DNA from: Cerrena zonata
Lineage: Eukaryota; Basidiomycota; Agaricomycetes; Polyporales; Cerrenaceae
DNA: 64,000 nucleotides
Assembly (NCBI GenBank): GCA_038087015.1
Contig: JASBNA010000050.1
Coordinates: 186,001 to 250,000, forward strand
Direction of reading: 5' to 3'
Shown here in pieces: positions 35,329 to 49,510 of the stretch. How positions within the stretch are numbered: the stretch's first letter is position 1; every line of letters begins with the position of its first letter. The position numbers and the translations under genes are program-made. Under the pieces are notes generated by a model that saw only the letters and a program-made list of their open reading frames with translations, was not told where the DNA came from and searched no databases.

Positions 35329-35501
35329 TTTTCAAGTATTCAGTAGAACCTAACAAAGGGATATAAAGCAAAAGAAATGAGGAAATTGAGCAGAATATTG
35401 CTTGAATTTTCGAAAAAGTGAGAGTACCCAAAAGGGGCAATCAAAAGAAGTACGATACCGTGGGTTCTAAAGTTCCAGATAGAGATGGGGTCGAATCAAA
35501 C

Positions 35502-35890
35502 TGTGAAGGGCAAGTCTTCCGGAGAGTACGAGAAGGAGCAAGAGAGCGAGGGAGCGAGGAAGCGAGACCGCAGACAGGGAGTTAGACCGTAAGGGGTGCC
35601 ATACACTGGCGTTGATTCGACGAGGGTACAGTGAGCGAGAGCGCGGTATTTACTACGTAGCTACGCCAAGTCCGAAAGTAAACATACACAAACAGAAAGG
35701 GGAAGGGATCGGAGACGATAAACTATCTACAGTGCCCATTTGGATATAAAAGGAAAGTATATGAATCAATATGCGGAAGGTGTACCTGTGGTGTAGGAAA
35801 TATTATCTAGAGTGTTCCATATGAAAACCGAATCGTGTGCTAGAGTGACCGTGTGTGCTAGAGTGACCGTGTAACGGCTTAACCGTTACA
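35502..35890 (-). repeat. 5' LTR of the chromovirus
   Basis: 389 bp, same sequence as the 3' LTR by visual comparison. It would contain the element promoter, reading leftwards into gag. Confidence 0.95.
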
Positions 35891-37125
35891 GATAGCTAGT
35901 GGCAGTCTGTGACCAAGTTTTGTTAGTCACCAGTAAGACTTGCGAGACTTCTTGTCAATGACACTTCCAGGGAGCCTTATGAGAGATAAAAAATGCGAGA
36001 GGCGGAATGCGAGAGATGAAGGCAGGAAGAGACGGTTAAGATGCCAACACAGACGTTGATTCGAGTTCCGAGTAAGGCCTAGGTAGGCGAGATCATTCAA
36101 GGTACTAATTTCGAGTTGCATATTTTGTGAAGATGGTGATTGAAGCAAATAGACACTAGCAAGTGCAAGACCCCAGACGTTTCCAGGTTTAACAAGCTCG
36201 AGTGAGAAATTTGAGAGACGCATCGTGAACGAACCAAAAACGACCAAAACGGGCGGTCGATCATATTTGATCCCATCAAACGCGATCGAGCCCTGTGGCC
36301 CTGACGCGTTTCAACATTGGGCGTTTGTACTGAGCCTGTTTTCGGGACAGCTGGCCGTCACCCAAACTGACGTCAGAAAAGAAGTAGGGAGGTGGTTCTA
36401 TTGATAGAGTGTTGACAGTTTGTTTGTTCGTGCTTGGACACGTCGGAACACATAGGAAGAGGGATCCGAGAGATAAGATCGAAGTCGAACATGTGTTCCC
36501 GCCTCTCCCGCCCTCTTTCGAAAGCGGTATACGCAGATCCCCGCCCTTTTCCCAAAACACTTATTTGCTACGTTCTCTACATGGAATAGAACAATTCCGC
36601 GCATTACTACAATTCCATTTTGTGTCAACCAGCTGCTCGGGGGGCTCGGGTATCTAGAAACTTAAAATTTCTTCGAACCAAAAGAACCTTTTTTGGCGGA
36701 ACTCAAGGTATGAGTAGCATCGGTAGAGCTTCTTGTATGTCTTGTGAGCGTACTAAACAATGTGGTTGCTTGTCATTTGATGTTTCAGGTTGACTGGATA
36801 ACAGCGTGGTCTAAACACGATGTTTCGTAGCGAAGGGTCTATGCAGATCAAGCTGGTATACAAGATACGATGTATGTATATTCACTTTCAGATCTACACT
36901 GATATTGCTTCCCTCTTTTCTAGACTTTGTATATCAGTAACCTTGTACAAACAGCTACGACAATCCTAAGACATCCACAATGGCTCCAAATCGTACCGCA
37001 TGTGTAAGCTTTCGAGATCCTCACAGGGCACCTCATGAAAAGCATGCCCCAAATCCCCCGCTCTACTGCTCCAAAGGCTGCTCGGACTTCCCCCACTCGA
37101 AATTGTTGTGTCACAGAGCTTCAAT
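35891..37125. other. Region right of the retrotransposon
   Basis: Opens with GATAG, the right target-site duplicate. Short ORFs only. The part next to 37,126 is upstream sequence of the transposase gene. I could not recognise terminal inverted repeats. Confidence 0.5.
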
Positions 37126-40100
37126 ATGTCCAAGCCTTTCCACCTCTGTGAAGATCTAGACACAACGTACAAACCTGATCAGAGGCCTGAATTACACACC
37201 ACTGGCAGGGACCACCGGCTTGATGCCAAAGTACGTCAAAACATTTCTTCGCTGTTTTTGTTCTAACGCAATCTGCTACTATAGATCAATATCAACCATT
37301 TATACTGTTCTGAGGAACAGCGACAAGTTATCCCCACCTTGCACAGCTCAAAGGAGTGGGTCGCGCGGGGTTTCAATCCCGGTCCAGAACACCAACTTCA
37401 TGCAAACTCTTTTCTCCGGGAGCACCATCTTGACTCCATGACTCTGGAGATGCTCGAAAGTCGCTGGAGCGTTGCACATAGTAATTCTTGGAATAGGGTT
37501 GGAGGATCTACAGATACTGAGCAAGTATGTCGTGTATTATACCAATGGTAATTTGTAATCTAGCACATATAATTATCACTCTCTTACACTTTGACCTTGA
37601 CCAAGTGTGTGTGGGTACGATACAACTTCGCGCCAGAAAGGCAAGAAATTACGTGAAAAGGAACATCCAGATACTGTTAAACAAACTGGCCTGAAAAACT
37701 GGGAACGTCGAGCTGCGTATGACTTTACTGGCTGCCTCGCTCATGCCGACATTACCTTCGTTAAATCCGATCCTCCTATTATAACCCGCATACTGGGATA
37801 TTTCATTCATAACAATAAGTGCATCGATGCAAAACTGAGACGGTTTCCTTCTATACCGCTTCACCCTCATGTGAGAGAGGTCGCGTTACGTCAAATGCGT
37901 AGAGGTGCAAGGTACGTTTCTGAAATACTTAATATTCAGACAGAACTGACATGAGCTCTATCTTAGCATTACCGCGATTCAAAGTGAAAACATGACTCTC
38001 ATTGAGTCGCGCGCATATAGAGATCAAAAGACTGAAACCAATCCACTCACCTCGAATCATCGCTACATCATTCGTTCCACCGACTTCAGTCGTTTGCATC
38101 GTGATCATCTCCGCGAGGCCTATGGTATCGAACCCCAAATCCGACCTGAACACAACGTCCATAATTGGCTGGACCCACGTAGCAAATATTTCCGGCCGGC
38201 TCTCTACAATAGCGTGTTCCATTACACCGCCCGAACAAATGAAAACGCACGGTTCAAACTCTGTATTGCATCTCCGGAGATGCGTGAAGCGGCCTGGAAA
38301 TACTGTCATAAGCAGCAACTTCTGCTTGATGGCACCTTTGGGCTGTGCTCGTCTCGTCTTCTCCTTTGGATTGCCATGGGAATTGATGAGTCAGGGAGTG
38401 GTGTACCTGTAGCGTTATTCTTGTTCTCTGCCCCTGCTGGAACTCGGGCGACTCATGCGGCATACAATACAGCAATCTTAGCTGAGTTGTTAGGAGAATG
38501 GAACACAACATTGGATAAACGTAACGGTGAACTCTTTGAGCCCTATACCGCAATGACCGACACCGATCTCAAGGAACGCGGAGCCCTTATCATTGTATGG
38601 CAAAATATTATATTACTCCTCTGTCGGTTTCATATCCGACAATGCTGGACAAATAGACGAAAGACCCTGAAGCTTTCGGGGGTTTCCACTCTATGGAGGC
38701 TTAGGTTACGGTCTCGTCTCCTTTCCTTAGAAGAAGCGTGAGTGAAATTCTTCTGTCTGATTCCCTACAATGGTTTGCTCACAAAGTCGGCTCTAGACTG
38801 CTAGAAACAACTCGACATGCTGATGCTCTGAAACTCGTTGAGATTGAGGAGAAAGAATGCCATAGATTTCTGAAGCATCAAGATCCTGAAGCGAAATCTG
38901 TGGGCAATGCTGGCATCGCTTATCTCCAGTATCTGCGATTGCAATGGATGCCGGTTGAACTGTGGCGTAGTTGGTCACGTTTCGGTCGCGAGAAGGCTGC
39001 CGCATGCCTTGGTATACCCACAGCTAAAGTCCTGACTACGACAAACCACTTGGAATCACTCAACGGTCACTTGAAGGGAAAATACCTCAAGGATTGGCAA
39101 CGCTCTGGCTATCGGCTACGTTTTGATGTTCTCATTTACCATCTAATATATCACATCCTTCCTCATATCTATGCCCGACGCCGAGCTGACCTACAATATG
39201 TTCAATGGAGGGACCAACGCTTCACTGCTGCTGCAGATGGTAGTATTGTTACTCAACAATATGCCGGTTCAAACAAAGTGTCGACCAACCGACTCCGAGC
39301 GTGGTTTCTTCCTGACGCAGTTCGAGATAACGCAGCGCAACACCTATTCAGGAACAATCAGATCAAACCGATTCCCAGCAGCAGACGGTATGAACTGTGG
39401 GCGAGATGCCAATCCGAAACTTCCGCAGATATACACTATTGGCTCACAATCCACCCCTCTGGATCTGCAACTTGTTCGTGTCCCGATTGGGCATATCGCG
39501 GTGGTGCATGTAAGCACTTGCGTGCCTTTCGTCTTGTGATCAAACAATGGGACACAAATGATGTTCTGGATCATCCCTTCCGGTTTCCTTCTTCACTACT
39601 TGAGGCAGAGGAAGTGGAGAACCGGAATGCCTGCTGGTACAAGGAAACATATGCCGCATCAGTCACCCATCCCCCATCACCATTTGATCTTTCAAGTGGA
39701 AGTATGGCAGAAGCGAATAAGGAACCATTGCATAATGGTACTCCTCCTCAACACATGACTGTTAAAGTGAATCATGCCGGAATCTGTCTTCTTCCTCCAA
39801 CCGTTCTGGAGAACCAACTCCCCTCCCTTGCGCAGGAGGCACAGCTGTCCTCTGAGTCTCACGCTGATGGTAGCCCTCTGTGTCCATCTGAAAGCTGCAA
39901 TAGCTCTGACTCGGAAATACCTTCTACGATCACCCCAGCCGATGCCCGATCAGAGGCCCCCCAACAACACGATGACAACGTTGCAGCTTTATCAATACAG
40001 TTACAGCAACAGATACATCATGACATCGATACCGTTCTTCCATTATTACACGGAATCCTTACCAACCTCGGTAATCCAGCTCAACTGCAATTGAGTAACT

Positions 40101-40351
40101 CCGAAACAATAATGGATTTCAGATCCATTCTTGAAGCACTCGAAGACTCCTTTGCCATCGAATTAGGTAATAAAGATAATCCACTCCCAAGTGCATCGAA
40201 AGGTAATGTCAGGTTTTGATATATAACAGCTCAATGACTGATTATTAGAACAGGGATGTCGGTCGAAGTGTCAGCAACAGGCAAAAGGCATATATTACCT
40301 CCGTCCCCAGAACCACGTCAAAAACGCAAGAAATCACACCGTATATTGTAA
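37126..40351 (+). CDS. MULE-type transposase with SWIM zinc finger
   Basis: Six exons in phase: 37126-37230, 37285-37547, 37606-37911, 37967-38737, 38797-40206 (about), and about 40,256-40351. The start is MSKPFHLCEDLD. Before the core is a CVCGYDTTSRQKGKK segment. The catalytic domain shows LLLDGTFG (first Asp), a later TAMTDTDLKERGAL (Asp) and TTTNHLESLNGHLKGKYL (candidate Glu). A SWIM zinc finger CSCPDWAYRGGACKH lies after it. The last exon adds a basic RQKRKKSH tail; without the last splice the protein ends at 40219. All exons are open, so the gene could be functional or recently mobile. Its terminal repeats were not found, so whether it is an autonomous element or a host gene is unresolved. 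Confidence 0.8.
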
Positions 40352-40583
40352 TATCCTACCTTTGAAAGTGTGTCGGATAGGCGTTATAAAATCATTTTGA
40401 CCCTCGAAGTAGAGAGCATCTGAACAGATGTCAGATTAGCCATGGCCTCGCCTAAGTTCAATGACCTTGAGTTTCCGAGTGTACTCAAATACCCCTCAGT
40501 TGAGATGATACTTCTCAAGCATGCGGCGAGAAGAGAATGTTGCATGGAGGTGCATGCGGAATATGAGAGTGGTATTCAATGAG

Positions 40584-42960
<2,377 letters not shown>

Positions 42961-43413
42961 TTCCTCATCGAGGTGAGGAACCGGTTTGGTGGAGTCAGTC
43001 TCTGCAGGAGGTAGGAAAGTGCAAGAAGTATGGAGAAGGTCAAAGAGGAGGAATAAGGTATCATTGATCCTGATCTCAATTGGACGTCGAATTCCGTGAG
43101 GAGATGTGAGTCGAATGCAGTGTAGACTTCGTAAAGCGTGAAGAATTGCCTGTCAGGTTGCAGAGACAGCGGTACTTGGTCATTGATTTGAGTCAGGAGA
43201 GAGCTCAATATTCAATGTGCAACATTCAAAATTCAAAATTCGACCATGAGTTACCAGTTCTTCAAGTTTCCAAAAATGGTAATTGGTATGTTTAGGCAAA
43301 GTTTGGTCAGGGAATGCTTGGCTTGAGAACTATGTCATATTCATACAACGAGTCGTACTATCAAGAAACATGAGGGTAGTAGCAAGACCTAAATATTTAC
43401 TAACTAGTGATGC

Positions 43414-45070
43414 TCAGTCGTCAGTAAGGTCAATGATATCAGGGAAGTGGTAAGGGGAACTAATTGGCAAGAGGTCGGATTCATAGATTACGCCATCACA
43501 CTCCTCAAATTGAGTAGAGGAGTGAGAAGTGGTTGCATGATCGGAGTGTACAGACGGAGATGAGCTGGATGGACTGGAATTGGATGCTGTTGATGAGGAT
43601 GAGATCATGCGGGAGATAGAGCCGGTCGCGGCGATGGGGGATTCAGTTACATCAGGGCAAATGTGAACGTTGAGAACGGACAATGCGATGATACGACGAC
43701 ATAATTTGCATCGTCCAAGAACCTTCATCAGCTCACCAAATGGAACACCACTTCCGCAAACCAAGACAAGGTTCATGATCACCTCATTTGTTTCATGGGA
43801 AGAGGGGATCGGGAGGTCTTCGATACGTGTATACAACTGTGCAGGCGGTGCGGGGGAGGAGAGGCGATCGATATCATCAAAATATCCTGGTGTGAGATCT
43901 GATCGTGTATCAATTAGCAAAGTGATTATGACACGAACATTACAGATAACTCACTTTCAAGTGTGCCGGCAAGCACTCGCTCTGATGGAGGGGGGCTTAA
44001 TACTGCCTGTGATACAGGTGAGAAATCTACGACAAGCCTCAGTTCAGGCATATTCATATTTAGAAAAAAATCGAAACTTCTCACCTCGCCCTATGAAATG
44101 ATAGAGAGAGTCGTCCATCTGAAACGAAACAGGACTCGGAAGCGTGTGTGCAGCTGTGTTAGAGTAAGCATATGCTGTAAATACCCTATTAGCATTGAAA
44201 GTTTGGGGTTCGATATGGGGGGCGTAGGAGATTACATACGTTTCCTCTGGCGACGGACATGTGATGCCACGGTGCGAGCCTGAATGCGATTAATTGTGGG
44301 TGCCACAGGGATGCCTACTAAAGGTTAGTAAGCCGAATGTGCAAGGAGTTGAACTTTTACTTACTTCTTGCCCGCTTTTTACCCTTCCCAAGGTCGATTT
44401 CGGGAAACCGTGCATATTGATGAAAGTTCTTCTCGATGGCTTCCAATCTTTCGAGGTTGACTAATATAAAATAGAATGTAAATATATCACCCACACATAA
44501 GAAAATGAAGCACACATACCAAAAAAAGAACAACCTCCACCTGAAGGTTTCCAGCTCGCGCACCCGACACAAACACAATTGAAATTGTCACTGTCCTTTC
44601 GGCGGACAGTGAAGATGCCAACATGATGGTACCTACCGTCCTTGAGAGAACAAAAGCAGAAGACGTGCTTGGTAATCCAGTCGTGAAATCGCGCGTACCG
44701 TTCCAAGTCCTTCAATTGGACTGGAACATCCTGGGCCGTTAAGGGTCTGGTGAGAAGAAAAGTTAGTATATCTTATGTAAACACAATAAGTCAAAAATAC
44801 ATACAAAGCTACCGGAACGAGCAACGGAATCGGCTCATGATGAAAACTCATCAGAGATGGAGAATGTTTAAGAGCGATCTTCCAATCATACTCCTGCAAG
44901 TCGATCGAGAATCCAGTGGGATAAGGAGGTGGCTCTGACAATCGAGATACAAGTGGTCGTGCAGCGAACGGACTCACGATGGTGCGGTTGTGAAATGAAG
45001 TGGCAAAGGACATGGTGAGTAGGTATCGCAGCGACAGTGGGGGATGAGGGACTTTGATGATCTTTTCCAT
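43414..45070 (-). CDS. Unknown protein with two Cys-rich patches
   Basis: Multi-exon gene starting MEKIIKVPHPPLSL at 45070 and ending TGA at 43414. Successive exons read QEYDWKIALKHSP, DVPVQLKDLERYARFHDWI, FCFCSLKDG, NFNCVCVGCASWKPSGGGC, a Lys/Arg-rich GKGKKRAR, SHVRRQRKR, and a last exon with DLTPGYFDDIDRLS, CKLCRRIIALSVLNVHICPD and a Ser-rich tail ending DIIDLTDD. The CVCVGC and CKLC...HIC patches could each bind a metal, and basic patches suggest a nuclear protein, but no family is recognised. Exon borders in the middle were placed by splice signals and are tentative. Confidence 0.6.
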
Positions 45071-45648
45071 GCCTCTTTATACCGCCATATCTCTCCGCAA
45101 AGTTTCCCAAAGTCCATTAACTTACCATGCTCGAATGTACCCTTCAGTCATGAATTTCGATTGAATTTCCTATTTTTTCTGCCTCGATGGCAAGTGAACC
45201 TTCGAAAGTTCGAGAAGTTCTGAACTTAAAAATTTTCTTGACATGCTGTGGCGTGACATGACATGGCCCCATTGTTCTTTGTTGAGCAACATGTGTGATA
45301 GGACGATCATATACATTGGGCAAGATATGTCGGGATACCGACACAATACTAAAACAGGAAAGTGGCGGGTAGGTCATGTTTATCTTATCGATCAATGCAG
45401 ATCGAAGCTGATTGGAGGTGTCACAGCTGGTGTCACTCACGTCACGAGCTGTCATGGAGAGAGAAGACATGAGCTGTCATGGAGAGAGAAGACATGCGCG
45501 TCATTCTGGGTGACGGCCAGCTAGTCCTGTTTTCGTTCCACTTTCAAGGTGACATCAGTTCAGGTGGCTGGTCCTCTGATCTAGTGAGTACCATTGAAGG
45601 TCTTCTGTCAGAGCAACAGCAACTCATACAATTATAGAACATCATTTT
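45071..45648. other. Spacer between divergent genes
   Basis: Upstream region of the genes at 45,070 (-) and 45,649 (+). Contains the 25-bp tandem duplication below. Confidence 0.5.
45446..45495 (+). repeat. Perfect 25-bp tandem duplication
   Basis: The unit begins GAGCTGTCATGGAGAG and ends AGACAT, and occurs twice head to tail about 155 bp before the ATG at 45649. Confidence 0.85.
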
Positions 45649-46468
45649 ATGAACAAACTTCGGAAGAAGCCACCTCCAAGGCAGAATCCCGACGTCCAAG
45701 CTTCTCCTTCAAACATGATGAGCACTGCTGTTGCAATCGGCCCTGCCATACAAAGTAGAACGATGGCATTAGCCCGTGAAAATCTTGACATCACCACAGT
45801 ATCCCCTTCTGCGAAACATTCACATCTTGCTACTACCTATACGAAATCCAGACAGCAAATGACCACCTCCGAACAATACTGGGCTGCAAGAGCACTCACT
45901 GCAGAGACCATGTTAACTGCAAATGCCCAATACCAACTAGAGCTACGGAATCTGTCCGAGAGCGAGCAGATGAAGCGATCAGTACGTATATTCTCGCAGT
46001 ATTTCTCTCCGCCTCGTATTGACCATAAAACAGGGAGAGATTGCTGCTTTGCAGAAACAGCATGAAGAGAGACATAGCAAGTTGGAACGTCTTGCGGTGT
46101 GTAACAGGTCTCACTTTAGCTGCACATTAGATGAGGCTTATCTCATTGATATGTCACAGTTTCTACTGCTAACCTGGGTCATGGTTATGGTCGCAGTCAT
46201 CATTTATTTGGTGCTCAAGAACCATAATGTCCCAGTGTCCTCACGTTTCTCGACTCCGTTGCATTTTACCATTCCAGTTCTGTCTCCATTTACATCAGTC
46301 GTAAGCCCTGCCAATTTTCGCGTCCTAAATGAACTTCTGATCGGGTCGTTTTAGGTTGAACAAGAGACGTCAGTCGTGAACGCTCGAATCATTGCTGTGG
46401 TTTCACTTTTTGGGGCTGCTACAGTATACGGATGCTTCCGGTACTGGATCTCCCATCAACGTCGATGA
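45649..46468 (+). CDS. Small coiled-coil protein with two membrane helices
   Basis: Four exons in phase: 45649-45981, 46034-46096, 46160-46300, 46355-46468, giving 216 residues. The start is MNKLRKKPPPRQN. A Ser/Thr-rich first third leads to a helical charged region (QYQLELRNLSESEQMKRS and EIAALQKQHEERHSKLERL) likely to form a coiled coil. Two hydrophobic helices follow, FLLLTWVMVMVAVIIYLVL and IIAVVSLFGAATVYGCFRYW, with a short basic end ISHQRR. No family is recognised. A decayed copy of its 5' end lies at 25,318. Confidence 0.68.
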
Positions 46469-46653
46469 GGCAGATGGGCGACACACTCTGACGATACACT
46501 ACGACGACACGATCTGGATACCTATCTCATTTGTATTATCTATTCCCTCATAACTCGGACTCTCCTAACTTGTATCTCTGCGCATTCCTGTTGCCAAGAT
46601 TATTTGCCTATTCATACAATGTTTCCTGGATCGTGATAATTCCCCTTCTTTGA

Positions 46654-47580
46654 TCATATGATGGTATACGTGTCCTGCAAATCCCTGACCCTCTTTGCGT
46701 CTGCCCACTCTATCCCGATTCCTGTTGGCCCACCTCGCTTCCAATCAATGCCCACCTTGTAAGCTGCTGCCCAGTCAAGCCCCAGCTGAATCTCTATGGG
46801 GGCCTCCATGGGGAGCACCCAGCACCTCTGGTTGAACTCATATCCTTGAGCATCGAATATGATATCGACCCAACCAAATACATCTGCGATTTCTCCCCCA
46901 GGTGATGTCAACTCCACCTTGTCCATTCCGTCTCTCAGGGGCGTCATCTGATGTAACAGCCCTGACAAGCGTAGGAATCGGAAATCGATGATCGAGTAGG
47001 ACGTGGTAGGAGTGAAATGCGCGCGTGCGTTCGGAACTCTGAGTGGATGAACCGATACGGGGAATCCAAGATACACCGCTCGTAGGCGGAGGTCATCAGG
47101 TGGATCTGGCATCCCAATCCCACCAAGTGACCCTTCGAATTCGATGGGTGGTCCAGATGCTGGTATGAGTGGTGGAAGACGAGATATTACGTCGACTTTC
47201 TCGTATTCATCACCTTCGTCTCCTCCCCCTCCACGCTTATGGAGGGAAACTGAGGCGAGCGTGAACGAACTTGATTTAGGTTGATCATGATTACCACCCT
47301 TACCATCAGTGTTTTGGATTTCATTTGCAACCTGCGTAGAAGGTTGGGTACCGTTTGAGGCAGCGTGTACTTCCTGGGTCGTACTCTTCCCTGTTGGTTG
47401 CGTCTTACCCCGTCCCCGTCCACGCCATCGTGCACGACCACGACCACGGCCGCGATCGCCGCCATGATGACTTCCTCCCTCATGACTCGTCCTCCCTCTT
47501 CCACGATCAGCACCTCCTCCATGGTCGTTTCCTGCCGGAGGTACATCAATAGTCTTCGCGGCTTGGTTTGCATCGGTCAT
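46654..47580 (-). CDS. RGG-box protein with degenerate retropepsin-like domain (array copy 1)
   Basis: Single exon, 308 residues. Residues 21-60 are Gly/Arg/His-rich with GRGRG repeats, suggesting RNA binding. Residues 130-308 form the domain shared by the array. It contains GFPVSVHPLR, SIIDFRF (197-202), VFGWVDIIF, GYEFNQRCWV, IEIQLGLDW (262-270) and IDW (278-280), and ends LQDTYTII. The end resembles the Ty3/gypsy protease in this window, which has PIILGLDWLRRHNPHIDW. The Asp-to-Asp spacing is 70 residues here against 75 there. The gypsy D-S-G-A is D-F-R-F here, so proteolysis is unlikely. Retropepsin origin is inference from motif order. Nearest relative is copy 2. Confidence 0.75.
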   Translation of the reverse strand: MTDANQAAKTIDVPPAGNDHGGGADRGRGRTSHEGGSHHGGDRGRGRGRARWRGRGRGKTQPTGKSTTQEVHAASNGTQPSTQVANEIQNTDGKGGNHDQPKSSSFTLASVSLHKRGGGGDEGDEYEKVDVISRLPPLIPASGPPIEFEGSLGGIGMPDPPDDLRLRAVYLGFPVSVHPLRVPNARAHFTPTTSYSIIDFRFLRLSGLLHQMTPLRDGMDKVELTSPGGEIADVFGWVDIIFDAQGYEFNQRCWVLPMEAPIEIQLGLDWAAAYKVGIDWKRGGPTGIGIEWADAKRVRDLQDTYTII

Positions 47581-48256
47581 TTGGAATTAGATTGGTAGGA
47601 TGGGAGGGTGTGTAGTTCAACGACTCACGACTCGCCTGACTGAACCTCCAACCCCAGCCTTCTCACACCTTGGGTTCGGATTAGTTAATGGGAACGCAGC
47701 ATATTGAACTTTATTTGCACGTTGACACTATAACTAAACAGCTTCTGGAAACTCAGGGTCAAGTCCGCTGACAGGTTCTGTATAGTATTTGAACCCTCTT
47801 CTTGGAACATCCCCACACGAGATAACGTAATGGATTGGGCTGCGTATTCTTTCTCCGCCTCTCGTGCGACGGGTATTTCTATCTACCATCTTTGCCATCG
47901 ATCAGCTATCTGCACAGGCAGTAGAGCATTCATGCAGAATGCGAAGAGAAATGAATAGTACGCAGAGATGCATCGATATCACTTCAGACGACAATGAGCT
48001 CGGAGCGAGGCATTGAACATTCATCTGAAGAGCGACCGTAGGTCATGATCAACCATACCTTAGGGTAGGGGCACCTTTAGCACGGATGGTAACGACGTAT
48101 AGTATACTTCAATAAAGATACATCTCGCCTTCTGAACAATCTTGCGAGTTAAATTCGTGACACCTAAAACCTGTTGTCTTTTTCGATCTAAGTCAGATCA
48201 TATGTGTTATTTCATAATCTCAACTGCACGAAAGAGAAAACGTACATAAAATAAAT
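47581..48256. other. Spacer between array copies 1 and 2
   Basis: No supported gene; contains the upstream region of copy 1. Confidence 0.5.
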
Positions 48257-48985
48257 CTACACCGCGACATACGTGTCTTGCAACTTCCTGACCTTCTTTG
48301 CGTCTGCGTCATTGATATTGATGTTACCCGTGCCAGTAGCCCCTGAGGATTTTATTTTATAAGCGGACAACCAATCCGTCCCGAGCTGAATTTCCACGGG
48401 GAAAAACAGTCGAATGACCCAGCAGCTCTGTTTGAACTCGTAACCCAATGCATCAAAGGTCACGTCCACCCAGCCGAGCACCTCGATAGAGGTATTGCCG
48501 AGTAACGCGCTCAGTTTGACATCATCTACATCTGGTCGTAGAAGGGTCATTTCGTGCAGTAATCCGGCTAGCCTGACGAAACGGAAGTCTATAACCGAAT
48601 GTGAGGATGCTGTCGAAACTTGTGCGCGTGTGTTAGGAATACGAAGAGGGTGGACGGAAATTGGGAACCCCATGCTAACGGCTTCGAGGCGTCGATCACC
48701 GATCTCATGCGTCATTGCACCTCCAATTGTTCCTTCTACATGAAGAGGTGGTCCAACTGCGGAGCGAAGTAGTGGTAGGCGAGAATTAAGGTAATCGTAT
48801 TCGTTTGTCGGCGAGGGTGGATCGCCAATTGCGAGCCCTGTCATCTCGGCGATAGGTGGGCTTTGAGAGGCTTGAGGTTCTTGACTCCCACTACCCCGTC
48901 CCCGTCCCCGCCCATGACCCCGACCCCGACCACGACCACGCCCACGACCCCGCCCATGTCCTCTTTCTTGACCCCGATCTGACAT
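48257..48985 (-). CDS. RGG-box protein with degenerate retropepsin-like domain (array copy 2)
   Basis: Single exon, 242 residues, starting MSDRGQERGHGRGRG. Residues 7-32 are almost pure Gly-Arg with occasional His. The shared domain spans about 65-242: SRLPLLRSAVGPP, GFPISVHPLRIPNTRA, SVIDFRFVRLAGLLHEMT (D133), VLGWVDVTFDALGYEF, CWV, PVEIQLGTDWLSAY (D204), and ends DAKKVRKLQDTYVAV. The LG-x-D-W-L signature is the same as in gypsy proteases; the first Asp is kept but the following Ser/Thr-Gly is lost. It shares its frame and ends with copy 1 and is intact. A host-domesticated, non-catalytic retropepsin fold is the best reading I have; an unrelated beta-barrel is possible. Confidence 0.75.
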   Translation of the reverse strand: MSDRGQERGHGRGRGRGRGRGRGHGRGRGRGSGSQEPQASQSPPIAEMTGLAIGDPPSPTNEYDYLNSRLPLLRSAVGPPLHVEGTIGGAMTHEIGDRRLEAVSMGFPISVHPLRIPNTRAQVSTASSHSVIDFRFVRLAGLLHEMTLLRPDVDDVKLSALLGNTSIEVLGWVDVTFDALGYEFKQSCWVIRLFFPVEIQLGTDWLSAYKIKSSGATGTGNININDADAKKVRKLQDTYVAV

Positions 48986-49488
48986 TGTTAGTACTTGATT
49001 AGTACGAGAATATACGGCAAGTGTAAAGATGTGAGTACTGGGAGAGCGTGGGTCCCGAAGTTATGGTTTAACCTGAGTAACCGATGATCTATTCAGTACT
49101 GTACCTGTATATAGTAATAATACTTATACCAGTGCCGTAACATATACTTAAACCTGCGATCTAGAAATGTTTCCTTGGATATCTGCAGGAGAGCCTTAGA
49201 AAAATTCCAAGACACCGAAGAACAAGGTTGTCCACATCTGTATTTCGTTCTCTCTGAAGAAACGGACTATCGCAGGAATTGAATTGTTTGAGTAGAACCT
49301 CTAGATCCTGAAAAAGCAGACTTTCGCATTTTACATGATGCACTCGTAGCAATGTAAACCGAACGTTATCTAGGTCCCGGCCAAGATTTAGTATCATAGT
49401 TTCTGCATATGAAGAAATATCACTGACAAGTCCTTCTAATGGGTTAGCAATTGAATATAACGACGTACGAGGTTTTGCTTATGCGGTA
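48986..49488. other. Spacer between array copies 2 and 3
   Basis: No supported gene; short unsupported ORFs only. Confidence 0.5.
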
Positions 49489-49510
49489 ATATATATATAT
49501 ATATATATAT
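49489..49510. repeat. (AT)11 microsatellite
   Basis: Eleven AT units, directly at the position where the C-terminus of array copy 3 would end. Confidence 0.9.

Larger units (their letters stand above)
29456..35890 (-). mobile_element. Complete Ty3/gypsy chromovirus
   Basis: A 6,435-bp LTR retrotransposon in - orientation. Two 389-bp LTRs (29456-29844 and 35502-35890) look identical base for base and begin and end TG...CA. The 5-bp GATAG occurs immediately outside both ends (29451-29455, 35891-35895). Internally, gag (35328-34162) and pol (to 29894) are open, and a polypurine tract abuts the 3' LTR. Domain order is protease, reverse transcriptase, RNase H, integrase, chromodomain. Integrase before the end plus a chromodomain places it in the chromovirus lineage. 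Open frames and identical LTRs indicate a very recent and perhaps still active insertion. I could not identify a convincing tRNA primer site next to the 5' LTR; TGGAACTTTAGAACC at about 35,463-35,477 is a weak candidate. Confidence 0.95.

Noticed and set aside
36276..36657. Overlapping ORFs near 36.4 kb on both strands
   Set aside because: Short, without motif, in the flank between two mobile elements.
36980..37160. Alternative upstream start of the transposase gene (MAPNRTACVSFRD)
   Set aside because: This frame ends in TAG before the first exon donor; the ATG at 37126 joins the next exons in phase.
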